A stretch of 12,566 nt of DNA from Deltaproteobacteria bacterium. GTDB taxonomy: Bacteria; Bdellovibrionota; UBA1018; UBA923. Of the stretch, positions 1-6,034 are shown in pieces. The stretch is taken from positions 1 to 12,566 of the forward strand of contig JACQAW010000432.1 of the NCBI GenBank assembly GCA_016194725.1, in the 5' to 3' direction. Both the position numbers and the translations under genes were made by a program. Numbering within the stretch: position 1 is the stretch's first letter; every line of letters starts with the position of its first letter. The notes beneath the pieces are model-generated. The model was not told where the DNA came from and ran no database searches. It saw only the letters and a list, made by a program, of their open reading frames with translations.

Positions 1-4
1 CGGC

Positions 5-568
5 ATGGCCGATCGCACCGACCCGGTGCTTATGGCCAAACTTAAAGATCCGGTCTATGGCTGCCGGTTCCTTTGCGGCGAGGGGCCCACCGATGCCCGC
101 GCATTCATCACCAAAGAACTTTGCGAAAGCTGCCTTTCAGAGGGCTACCACATTGACCGCGCCGACAGGCTCTACTCGGCCAGCGACGCCGAAGACTTCG
201 CCAAAAGAAGCCGCAGCAAATGCGGTGGTCTGCTCTCGGCGGCCGACCTCGCCGCTTTCAACACCTGGCAGTGGGTGCCGGCATGGAAACAGATGTGCCC
301 CAAGGGGGCGAAAACCGACAAAAACTGCGCCGAAAAATCGCCCGCCTTCAAGCGTCTGCCCGACTGCGGTCCGGACGGCGTAATTTCCGATGCGTGCGAA
401 AGCGCCATGAAAAAACAGGCTGAAGAATGGTTTGCCCGCGTCGAAAAACAATACAGCGGCGGCGGCAACGTGCCCCAACTGGAGTGGTCTCTGTGCGTGA
501 GCGGCAAGCTGCTAGGCAATGAATGGTATACCGCGCACGCCAACAAATGCGCCGCCTATAGCCCCTGA
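5..568 (+). CDS. Cysteine-rich hypothetical protein, possibly 5'-truncated by the window edge
   Basis: I do not recognise this 187-residue protein. The frame is already open at the first bases of the window, so the ATG at 5 may be internal and a signal peptide could lie upstream. The visible part has 11 cysteines spread over its length, including close pairs near residues 20-24 and 40-43. It also has many Trp, Lys and Asp residues and no transmembrane segment. The even, high cysteine content would suit a disulfide-bonded exported protein, but that is inference because no leader is visible. It is the only gene on this side of the 210-bp gap before the glutathione S-transferase, so it is probably not in that operon. 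Codon use resembles that of the neighbours. I am confident it is coding and assign no function. Confidence 0.7.
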   Translation: MADRTDPVLMAKLKDPVYGCRFLCGEGPTDARAFITKELCESCLSEGYHIDRADRLYSASDAEDFAKRSRSKCGGLLSAADLAAFNTWQWVPAWKQMCPKGAKTDKNCAEKSPAFKRLPDCGPDGVISDACESAMKKQAEEWFARVEKQYSGGGNVPQLEWSLCVSGKLLGNEWYTAHANKCAAYSP

Positions 569-675
569 GCTCACCCTTTCAAATTCCGCGAATGGAAAGC
601 CAGATGGTCTTCCATAAAGGTCGAGATGAGAAAATAGCTGCGGTCGTGCCGCAAAAGCTACCCGCGAAATTCGCC

Positions 676-691
676 CAAAGCAATTGCTTTG
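676..691. repeat. 16-bp perfect palindrome upstream of the GST promoter
   Basis: CAAAGCAATTGCTTTG is identical to its own reverse complement. It ends 23 bp before the TTGACA box of the GST promoter. A second nested repeat, GCAATT (680-685) with AATTGC (692-697), shares the same bases. There is no loop and no following U-run, so it is not a typical terminator for the upstream gene. It may be an operator or activator site for the GST-Rrf2 operon; that role is inferred from position only. Confidence 0.5.
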
Positions 692-714
692 AATTGCCCC
701 CTTTTCGCCAGGCC

Positions 715-742
715 TTGACAAACTTTTTATACTGTATAAATT
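715..742 (+). promoter_or_regulatory. Sigma70-like promoter of the GST-Rrf2 operon
   Basis: A perfect TTGACA lies at 715-720. After a 16-nt spacer comes TAAATT (737-742), a 4/6 match to the -10 consensus. A better-matching TATAAA (735-740) is only 14 nt away, so the exact -10 is uncertain. The stretch is much more AT-rich than its surroundings. The predicted transcription start near 749 leaves a short leader with a strong ribosome site, AAGGAG at 766-771, 7 nt before the ATG at 779. Confidence 0.6.
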
Positions 743-754
743 AGTATTACAGTA
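730..754. promoter_or_regulatory. Dyad operator overlapping the -10, candidate Rrf2 site
   Basis: Two 7-bp arms, TACTGTA (730-736) and TACAGTA (748-754), are perfect inverted copies separated by 11 nt and flanked by T-rich and A-rich sequence. The dyad covers the candidate -10 and the predicted start site, the usual place for a repressor site. Rrf2-family dimers bind AT-rich dyads of about this size, and many control their own operon. Assigning this site to the Rrf2 gene two genes downstream is inference from position and shape. Confidence 0.55.
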
Positions 755-778
755 AAAATTGAATCAAGGAGATCCAAA

Positions 779-1402
779 ATGAAACTCTATTTCTCGGCCG
801 GTTCCTGTTCCACGTCCTGCCACATCGTGCTTGAAGAATCCGGCCTCAAGTACGAGGCAATCGAAGTCGACTTCGACAATGCCTCCGATCCCAACCTCGC
901 TCTGATCAACAAGCTCAATCCGCTGGGCACGCTGCCCGTTCTCATCACCGACGACGGCAAGCAGCTGGACCAGAATCTGGCCATCCACGCCTACGTGGCC
1001 GACAAAGCCGCCGGCAAGAGCCTTTTGCCCGCGCAGGGCACCATTGAACACGCCGAAGCCCTGAACTGGATGTCCTTTGTAGCCGCCGATCTACATAAGG
1101 GCGTCGGAGCACTATTCTCGGTTTCCAGCTTTGACAAGGCTATTCAGCCAGTCGTCCGCAAAACACTGGCGGCCAGGGCCAATGAATATCTGGGCTACCT
1201 GGACTCCAAACTCGCGGGCAAAGAGTATCTGATGGGCAAGACCTTCACTCCCGCCGATGCTTACGCGTTTGTGGTGGTGGGCTGGACCAAGTGGCTCGAG
1301 CTGCCGCTCACGTCGTACCGCAATATCGAAAGCTACATGGCACGCGTGGCTGCCCGCCCTGCCGTGGCCAAAGTTCTTGAGGTCGAGGGCCTGCTCAAGT
1401 AG
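779..1402 (+). CDS. gst: Glutathione S-transferase, beta class (GstA-like)
   Basis: This 207-residue protein is a cytosolic enzyme that conjugates glutathione to electrophiles or uses it in reductive detoxification. Its start MKLYFSAGSC closely follows E. coli GstA (about 201 residues). Cys10 and His106 (in the DLHKG motif) fall at the same positions as the Cys10 and His106 that matter for catalysis in E. coli GstA. The thioredoxin-like N-terminal domain spans about residues 1-80, with the cis-proline motif TLPVL near 51-55 and the glutathione-contacting LDQNLAI near 63-69. The helical C-terminal domain has the conserved FTPADAY capping motif. AAGGAG 7 nt upstream fixes the ATG. It is first in an operon with an Rrf2 regulator 17 bp downstream and probably responds to redox or electrophile stress. 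Family assignment is firm; the substrate is unknown. Confidence 0.93.
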   Translation: MKLYFSAGSCSTSCHIVLEESGLKYEAIEVDFDNASDPNLALINKLNPLGTLPVLITDDGKQLDQNLAIHAYVADKAAGKSLLPAQGTIEHAEALNWMSFVAADLHKGVGALFSVSSFDKAIQPVVRKTLAARANEYLGYLDSKLAGKEYLMGKTFTPADAYAFVVVGWTKWLELPLTSYRNIESYMARVAARPAVAKVLEVEGLLK

Positions 1403-1419
1403 ATTAGGAACAAACCATC

Positions 1420-1845
1420 ATGTCCACCAGCAGCCGATTCGCAATCGCCATTCATACTCTTGCCGTCCTGGGCTATCTTAAAAAGCACGGAGTGGAGCGC
1501 GCGACTTCGCAGCAAATCGCCAAGAGCGTGAACACCAATGCCGTTGTGATTCGGAATCTGCTGCGGGCCCTGAAAAGAGCGGGCCTCGTGGAAGCCAAGG
1601 AAGGCAAAGATGGCGGCATTTCCCTGGCCCGGCCGCCAGCGAAGATTTCGCTTCGGGACGTCTACGCGGCAGTCGAGGAAGGTGGCATCCTGTGCCTCAA
1701 CAAGAACCCCGAGCTCAAGGCTTGCCCGGTAAGCCGCGAGATGTCCGGAATTCTGCATCCCATTTTTTCCGAGGTCGACAAAGCCGTGGCAAAAACACTC
1801 CAGTGCCGCAATCTCAAAAGCCTGGTCGACCTGATTTCGACGTAG
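1420..1845 (+). CDS. Rrf2-family transcriptional regulator
   Basis: This 141-residue DNA-binding protein has the usual Rrf2 length and layout. It opens with SSRFAIAIHTLAVL, followed by a winged helix-turn-helix: recognition region about residues 29-55, including TSQQIAKSVNTN and VVIRNLLRALKRAGLV, and wing EGKDGGISLARP at 61-72. The dimerisation helix follows. Its three cysteines are C92, C102 and C129. That spacing is wider than the clustered cysteines that bind an Fe-S cluster in IscR or NsrR, so a thiol-based or ligand sensor is more likely than a classic cluster sensor. The AGGAA before the ATG supports the start. It lies 17 bp after the GST and probably represses this operon through the dyad at 730-754. 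It ends 2 bp from the convergent phospholipase D-family gene. Confidence 0.9.
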   Translation: MSTSSRFAIAIHTLAVLGYLKKHGVERATSQQIAKSVNTNAVVIRNLLRALKRAGLVEAKEGKDGGISLARPPAKISLRDVYAAVEEGGILCLNKNPELKACPVSREMSGILHPIFSEVDKAVAKTLQCRNLKSLVDLIST

Positions 1846-1847
1846 TC

Positions 1848-3203
1848 CTATGGCGCCGAGCAACGCCAATCGTATTCAAACGCGCGCGAATAAAAATGGG
1901 CCACGCTTGAGCTCTTCACCAGCACGCCTGCCTCGCGGTTGAACTTCATGGCGCTCTCGCCCCAGTTCAGCGACGAAATCAACGTAATATTGCTGTCAAC
2001 GATCATTCCCTTGTTGTGCAGCACGTTCAAGCCACAGCGCTTGTAATTCAAAAGCCGCACCCCAAGCTGCAGGCCCTCGCGCTTGGCAATCTTGTTCAGG
2101 TACTCCATCGTCGTGGGATTATCCCGTTTTGGTTTGGCACCTTCGTTCGGGTCTTCATCCAGCGTTTCTGGAAGGTGCGTGAACAGCTTCATCAGATCGA
2201 CTGAACCCAACTCGAAGGCCTTGGGATCCGGCTCGTGAAAAACCCAGTCGTTATTTAAAACGATGCGAACCGCTTTACCCGCGCGCGCCAGCCGCAAAAC
2301 CGCGTCCATCAAAGGGCTCGTTTCGCGCGTGGGATTATAGGGCTTATCGCCCCAGTAGGTTTCAAAATTCAGCTGCTCGACGTCCACCGACTCTTCGGCG
2401 TTGTTCAACGTGCCCAGGACAGCGCGCTCATCCAGGCTATTCTCGGGTGCGAACACCGTTTTAACCGGAACATCGTAGGCGTCCTGAGGCTCCAGATGAG
2501 GTTCGTAATGGCCCTTACGCGTCTTCATATCGGGCTCATACGACGAGTCGACCTTGTACCGGTCCGACGAGCCATAAAGCGCCCACTCGCCGCTCAAGCC
2601 CAGGTCGTGCTGAAAAGCTTCTTCGAAAAGCTCGGCCGCCGCACGGTCATCCAACACGATTTCCCACTCGCGGTTGCCAAAGCTCGTTTCCACGGGATGC
2701 CCGTTTTTTCCGTAATTCGACGAGCCCACCAGCACCCGACGCCCGTCGGCAATGGTGTACTTGTTATGAAAATATTTGAACGTGCGCTCGTTACGATCGT
2801 TATCTTTGGCCCGATTATAAAAATAAACTTTCGCGCCTTTTTTCGCGAACTGCTTGGCATTGTACAGCTCGCTCTGGGGCAGCTTGGGAATCGGGGCGCC
2901 TTCCATCAGCAGCGTCACGGCCACGCCGCGGTCAAGCGCGTCACCGATCGCTTTGCCGATGTAAAGATTGTCGAGTTCGTACACCGAAATGTGCAGCGAC
3001 TCGTTGGCCGAGGCAATCAGCGTTTCGAGCACCGAAAAGGAGTTATCGGGCGAAACCGCCGCCACCACGTGCTTTGCCGTAAAGCTTCCCACCCAGGGAG
3101 CATCCGAGCCGGCAAAAGCAGCTGGCGCCAGCAGCGAAACCGTGGACCAGGCGACATAAAAATAAAAATTCCGGCCAATGCCAAATCGCCGCGCAAAACT
3201 CAT
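1848..3203 (-). CDS. Exported phospholipase D-family protein with two HKD motifs
   Basis: This 451-residue protein carries both halves of a PLD catalytic site on one chain. Motif 1 is H146-x-K148-x4-D153 followed by GSSN (160-163). Motif 2 is H396-x-K398-x4-D403 followed by SSLN (410-413), which fits the HxKx4Dx6GSxN pattern except for Gly to Ser. An N-terminal signal peptide (hydrophobic about 13-30, likely cleavage after AFA at 29-31) sends it to the periplasm or outside. PLD-family enzymes use a phospho-histidine intermediate on phosphodiesters, so it could be a phospholipase, a cardiolipin synthase-like enzyme or a nuclease; the sequence does not decide. The region between the two catalytic halves (about 205-295) is long. 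Its ATG overlaps the stop of the exbD remnant (ATGA), suggesting translational coupling in the exbB operon. Confidence 0.9.
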   Translation of the reverse strand: MSFARRFGIGRNFYFYVAWSTVSLLAPAAFAGSDAPWVGSFTAKHVVAAVSPDNSFSVLETLIASANESLHISVYELDNLYIGKAIGDALDRGVAVTLLMEGAPIPKLPQSELYNAKQFAKKGAKVYFYNRAKDNDRNERTFKYFHNKYTIADGRRVLVGSSNYGKNGHPVETSFGNREWEIVLDDRAAAELFEEAFQHDLGLSGEWALYGSSDRYKVDSSYEPDMKTRKGHYEPHLEPQDAYDVPVKTVFAPENSLDERAVLGTLNNAEESVDVEQLNFETYWGDKPYNPTRETSPLMDAVLRLARAGKAVRIVLNNDWVFHEPDPKAFELGSVDLMKLFTHLPETLDEDPNEGAKPKRDNPTTMEYLNKIAKREGLQLGVRLLNYKRCGLNVLHNKGMIVDSNITLISSLNWGESAMKFNREAGVLVKSSSVAHFYSRAFEYDWRCSAP

Positions 3204-3479
3204 TCCTTGCCCCCTTTAGTAGCCACGGCAAACTTCAGCGCGCCCGCCTTTTTGCCTTCATCCATCACTCTTACGACAGTACCCAGTACGGCACGACGGT
3301 CGCCTTCCAATACCACGGTCTTGTCTGCCGACTTGGCCAGCACCGCTTTCAGCGCAGGCCCAAGGAAAAACGTCGGTGAGCGGCGTGATATTGATTTCCG
3401 CCACGATATCCGGCGAATCGAACTCGTCATAACCGCCACCGGATTTGGAGCCGCGCCCCGCTTTTACATGCATTCCCAT
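3200..3479 (-). pseudogene. exbD: ExbD/TolR remnant: transmembrane segment deleted and frameshifted
   Basis: ExbD/TolR proteins are about 135-150 residues: a short cytoplasmic tail, one transmembrane helix with an essential Asp, and a periplasmic domain. Here the 5' part encodes the tail and start of the helix, including EINITPLTDVF with the equivalent of ExbD Asp25 at residue 36, and then leaves frame near base 3365. A different frame from 3364 encodes an intact C-terminal end (LGPALKAVLAKS..., TVVLEGDR, KFAVATK). Together about 92 residues remain, so roughly 45-60 are missing, covering the rest of the helix and the first part of the periplasmic domain. The start is 2 nt after the exbB stop, and the end overlaps the PLD gene by ATGA. 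Skipping one C would rejoin the frames but would not restore the helix. It is most likely a non-functional deletion derivative; an assembly fault is possible. Confidence 0.85.
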
Positions 3480-3481
3480 GT

Positions 3482-4165
3482 TCAGGAATTTCCAGTCGAC
3501 GGACGCGGAGCTTCCTGTTCCCAGACTTCAAGCATCTCTTCATAAAGCATCTTGAGCTGAAACTGCAGGGCACCGACACGGACCAGAAAATAATTGTAGA
3601 AAAATACGGCGATCACCGCGACCAGAATACCGCCCGCGGTCGCAACCAGCGCTTCAGAAATACCGGCGGCGACGACGGTAAATCCGCCAGCGCCCGACTC
3701 CGACATCGTCGTGAAGGCTTTGATGATCCCAACGACGGTCCCGAAAAGCCCGATGAATGGAGCCGCCGAACCTATCGTACCCAAAACCCACAAAAAGCGT
3801 CGCAGATCGGCGGATTGCTCCAGCCGGCGCCGCTCCAGCCGGGCCAGCACCCGGTCATTGAGCAAATCGTTTTTCCCGGAAGCCGGGTCCGAAGCCCGCA
3901 TCGAGCCGGCCTGTCCACCCTGGGTGATGATCTCGCGAGCCAGCTCGGCCAGCTCCACAGTAGACTTGTCGCAAAGTTTGCGCGCGCCATCCCGGTCACC
4001 GCGCAGCCAAAGGTTAGAAAAAGAGAGCAAAAATTCGCGATTCTTTTCGCGCCAGTTGCGCAGGGTCCAGAGTCTTTCGACAATCACGCCCCAAACCGCG
4101 ATCGAGCAGATGAAGAGCGGCAGCATGGTCCAACCGCCGGTTTTTAGTAGACTCCATACAGACAT
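3482..4165 (-). CDS. exbB: ExbB/TolQ/MotA-family proton channel protein
   Basis: This 227-residue inner-membrane protein belongs to the family that uses the proton motive force to drive ExbD/TolR partners and, through TonB or TolA, work at the outer membrane. Three transmembrane segments are visible, at about 13-32, 125-151 and 169-195, with a cytoplasmic loop between the first two. T143 (GLFGTVVG), E171 and T176 (ISEALVATAGG) align in spacing with the key T148, E176 and T181 of E. coli ExbB. The length is normal. TAGGAG a few bases upstream supports the ATG. It heads a three-gene operon with the damaged exbD and the PLD protein. Its partner here is broken, so it must work with another ExbD/TolR from elsewhere in the genome or be idle. 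ExbB versus TolQ cannot be settled without tonB or tolA nearby. Confidence 0.9.
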   Translation of the reverse strand: MSVWSLLKTGGWTMLPLFICSIAVWGVIVERLWTLRNWREKNREFLLSFSNLWLRGDRDGARKLCDKSTVELAELAREIITQGGQAGSMRASDPASGKNDLLNDRVLARLERRRLEQSADLRRFLWVLGTIGSAAPFIGLFGTVVGIIKAFTTMSESGAGGFTVVAAGISEALVATAGGILVAVIAVFFYNYFLVRVGALQFQLKMLYEEMLEVWEQEAPRPSTGNS

Positions 4166-4185
4166 CGCGTGACTCCTACTTGCAA

Positions 4186-4214
4186 AAGCTAGAAGAACCC
4201 AAATACGATGTCAA
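4186..4214 (-). promoter_or_regulatory. Possible sigma70 promoter for the exbB operon
   Basis: On the minus strand a perfect TTGACA (4214-4209) is followed after 17 nt by TAGCTT (4191-4186), only a 3/6 match to the -10 consensus. The predicted start would be near 4179, just upstream of the exbB ribosome site TAGGAG. The box reaches to within a base of the divergent DUF4340 ATG at 4216. The perfect -35 and the position are suggestive; the weak -10 keeps confidence low. Confidence 0.35.
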
Positions 4215-4215
4215 C

Positions 4216-5127
4216 ATGACCGCACCTCGGAAACTCATTGTTTTAGCCATTAGTCTTACGCTCATTGTCATTGGAACCTGGCTCGATTACCGCAAACGCA
4301 CGACAGACACGCCATTCGTAAAATTGGGCGAAGTGTCAAAGGTAGAGCTTCTCATTCGCACAAAGAAAGTTGCCCTCACCAAAGCGGGCACCCACTGGCA
4401 GCTCGAATCCTTTGATGAGAAGCCGACCGTCGATCGTCGTGTCAATGAAAACCTCATCAATCACCTGCTCGATATCATCAAGGTCGTCAACGATCAGACC
4501 CAAAGCCCTCTCAATCCCAATGACGCGCAGGAGTACGGCATGAAAGAGCCGCTGCTGGCCGTTACCTTGGGCTGGGAAAAGCCGACCGTCGGCTCCGAGG
4601 TCGTGATTTTCGGAAACCGCAACCTGTCGGGCAAACAGATCTTCGCCTATTTTCCCAAACGCCCCCTGCTGGCCGAGCTGCCGGTGGTTTCCGTGGCGTT
4701 GCTCGAAAACAAACAGGCCTTGGACGTGCGCGATCGCCGCATCACCACCTTCGAGCCCGACGACGTCGAAGATTTGCAGGCTTCGGGCAGGTGCGGCAGC
4801 TTCAAGCTTTCTCGCGACGGCGACCGCTGGACTACCAGTTCCGGATCCGCTCTAGAAGCCAATGCGGCGGAATCCTGGCTCGCCACGCTGCTCGGCACGC
4901 AATATGACGGCATCGAAGACAAGCCATCCGCCACTCCGTCCGAAGACCTGAATCCTGTTTGTAATATTGCGCTGGCCGGCCGCCATGCCCGCAAAGAGTC
5001 CATCGAGATCTTCAAGACACGCGGCACGCTTTGGGCGAAAAACTCGATCCTGCCGGCGCTCTATCACCTGCCCCAAGGCATCATGAGCGCACTTATCACG
5101 CCCTATTCCAAACCCGCTCATGAATGA
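4216..5127 (+). CDS. DUF4340 domain protein, membrane-anchored
   Basis: This 303-residue protein has a short N-terminus, one transmembrane segment (about 6-23) and a long extracytoplasmic domain. DUF4340 features are visible: a VEL..IRTKKVALTKAG..W strand pattern near 42-62, an EYGMKEPLLAVTLGW segment (106-120) and an LDVRDRRITTFEPDDVEDL segment (169-187). The biochemical role of DUF4340 is unknown; in other bacteria it often sits with gliding-type ABC transporter genes, but none is seen here. I chose the ATG at 4216 because it gives a compact leader before the membrane helix. A TTG at 4180 would add 12 residues, and neither start has a clear ribosome site. The gene is divergent from exbB, with only 50 bp between the starts. 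It overlaps the downstream EamA gene by 8 bp, implying coupled translation. Confidence 0.82.
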   Translation: MTAPRKLIVLAISLTLIVIGTWLDYRKRTTDTPFVKLGEVSKVELLIRTKKVALTKAGTHWQLESFDEKPTVDRRVNENLINHLLDIIKVVNDQTQSPLNPNDAQEYGMKEPLLAVTLGWEKPTVGSEVVIFGNRNLSGKQIFAYFPKRPLLAELPVVSVALLENKQALDVRDRRITTFEPDDVEDLQASGRCGSFKLSRDGDRWTTSSGSALEANAAESWLATLLGTQYDGIEDKPSATPSEDLNPVCNIALAGRHARKESIEIFKTRGTLWAKNSILPALYHLPQGIMSALITPYSKPAHE

Positions 5128-6034
5128 CCAGCGCAAGGTCCATCTCGCCCTGACCGTCGTTTCGGTGATGTTCGGTCTCAGCTATATTCTCACCAAGCTC
5201 ATCATCAACGAGGTGCCGCCCCAGGCCTGGGCTTTTTATCGCGTGGTCATCGCCGCGGCCACACTACTTCCTTTCATACTTGATCGCCGGATCCTGCCCG
5301 CATTCAAACTACCGCGGCTCTGGCTCTCGGGTTTTTTCGGTATCGTGCTCAACCAGCTTTTGTTTGCCGAAGGCCTTAAACGCACCACGCCCAGCCATTC
5401 CTCTCTCATCAACGCCTGCATACCCGCCATCACCCTTGTCCTCAGCATCGCCGCTGCCAGAGAGACCTGGAATCCCAGGCGGACCACCGGCATCGCCATC
5501 GCCATCATCGGCGTGCTGGTCCTGATCGGCCGGCCACAGGGCGGGCAGCTGTTCGGCGACCTGCTCACCTTGGCCAATGTTCTGTCGTTTTCCATTTTCT
5601 TCGTCATCAGTCAGCCGCTGGCGCGAAAATATCCGGCGCTGGCGCTCACGGGCGTCTATCTTCTCGAAGGCGTGCTGCTCCTGGGCCTGAATCTTGGGCT
5701 GCATTCCGCATTCGATCCAGCGGCTACCCTGGTTCATTCGCTTCTGAAGGCGCCGCTGGCCACTCATGCCCTCATGATCGGCGTGGCCATCCAGTCCACC
5801 ACGGTAACCTACACCTTAAACACCTGGGCCCTGGGACGCGCAACCCCCAGCCAGGTTGCGGCCTACGTCACCTTGCAGCCAGTAGTGGCCACTCTTCTCA
5901 GCGCCGCCTTTTTTCACGAACGCCTGGGTTGGGCCTTTGTACCGGCCTTCGTCATGATTACGGGGGGCGTTTTCCTGTCTTCGCTCAGGTGGCGCCGAAC
6001 AAAAGCAGCCCAAGCAGCAGCGGCGCATTCTTGA
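5120..6034 (+). CDS. EamA/DMT-family transporter
   Basis: This 304-residue inner-membrane protein has about ten hydrophobic helices arranged as two EamA repeats, roughly residues 9-137 and 147-288, the standard length and layout of drug/metabolite transporters. Typical features are the first-helix FGLSYILTKLI, the NACIPAITLVLS segment (98-109) ending repeat 1, and the matching AAYVTLQPVVATLLSAAFFHE segment in repeat 2. Family members export amino acids, metabolites or drugs; the substrate cannot be read from sequence. The ATG lies inside the end of the DUF4340 gene (8-bp overlap), so the two are probably co-translated. The last 50 bp overlap, on the opposite strand, the end of the exported-protein gene. 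The tail after the last helix is short, basic and Ala-rich. Confidence 0.9.
   Translation: MNDQRKVHLALTVVSVMFGLSYILTKLIINEVPPQAWAFYRVVIAAATLLPFILDRRILPAFKLPRLWLSGFFGIVLNQLLFAEGLKRTTPSHSSLINACIPAITLVLSIAAARETWNPRRTTGIAIAIIGVLVLIGRPQGGQLFGDLLTLANVLSFSIFFVISQPLARKYPALALTGVYLLEGVLLLGLNLGLHSAFDPAATLVHSLLKAPLATHALMIGVAIQSTTVTYTLNTWALGRATPSQVAAYVTLQPVVATLLSAAFFHERLGWAFVPAFVMITGGVFLSSLRWRRTKAAQAAAAHS

Noticed and set aside
569..714. Rho-independent terminator after the cysteine-rich gene
   Set aside because: The only strong symmetry is the loopless 16-bp palindrome, and it is not followed by a T-run. No GC-rich hairpin with a U-tract is visible.
3340..3380. Programmed +1 frameshift joining the two exbD halves
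   Set aside because: Skipping one C at 3365 would restore the frame, but the fused product would still lack the membrane helix and part of the periplasmic domain. A deletion explains the data better than recoding.
2496..3545. A 349-codon open frame on the + strand across the PLD, exbD and exbB genes
   Set aside because: It is antisense to HKD-containing and ExbD-like coding sequence, and its product is Arg/His-rich without family features.
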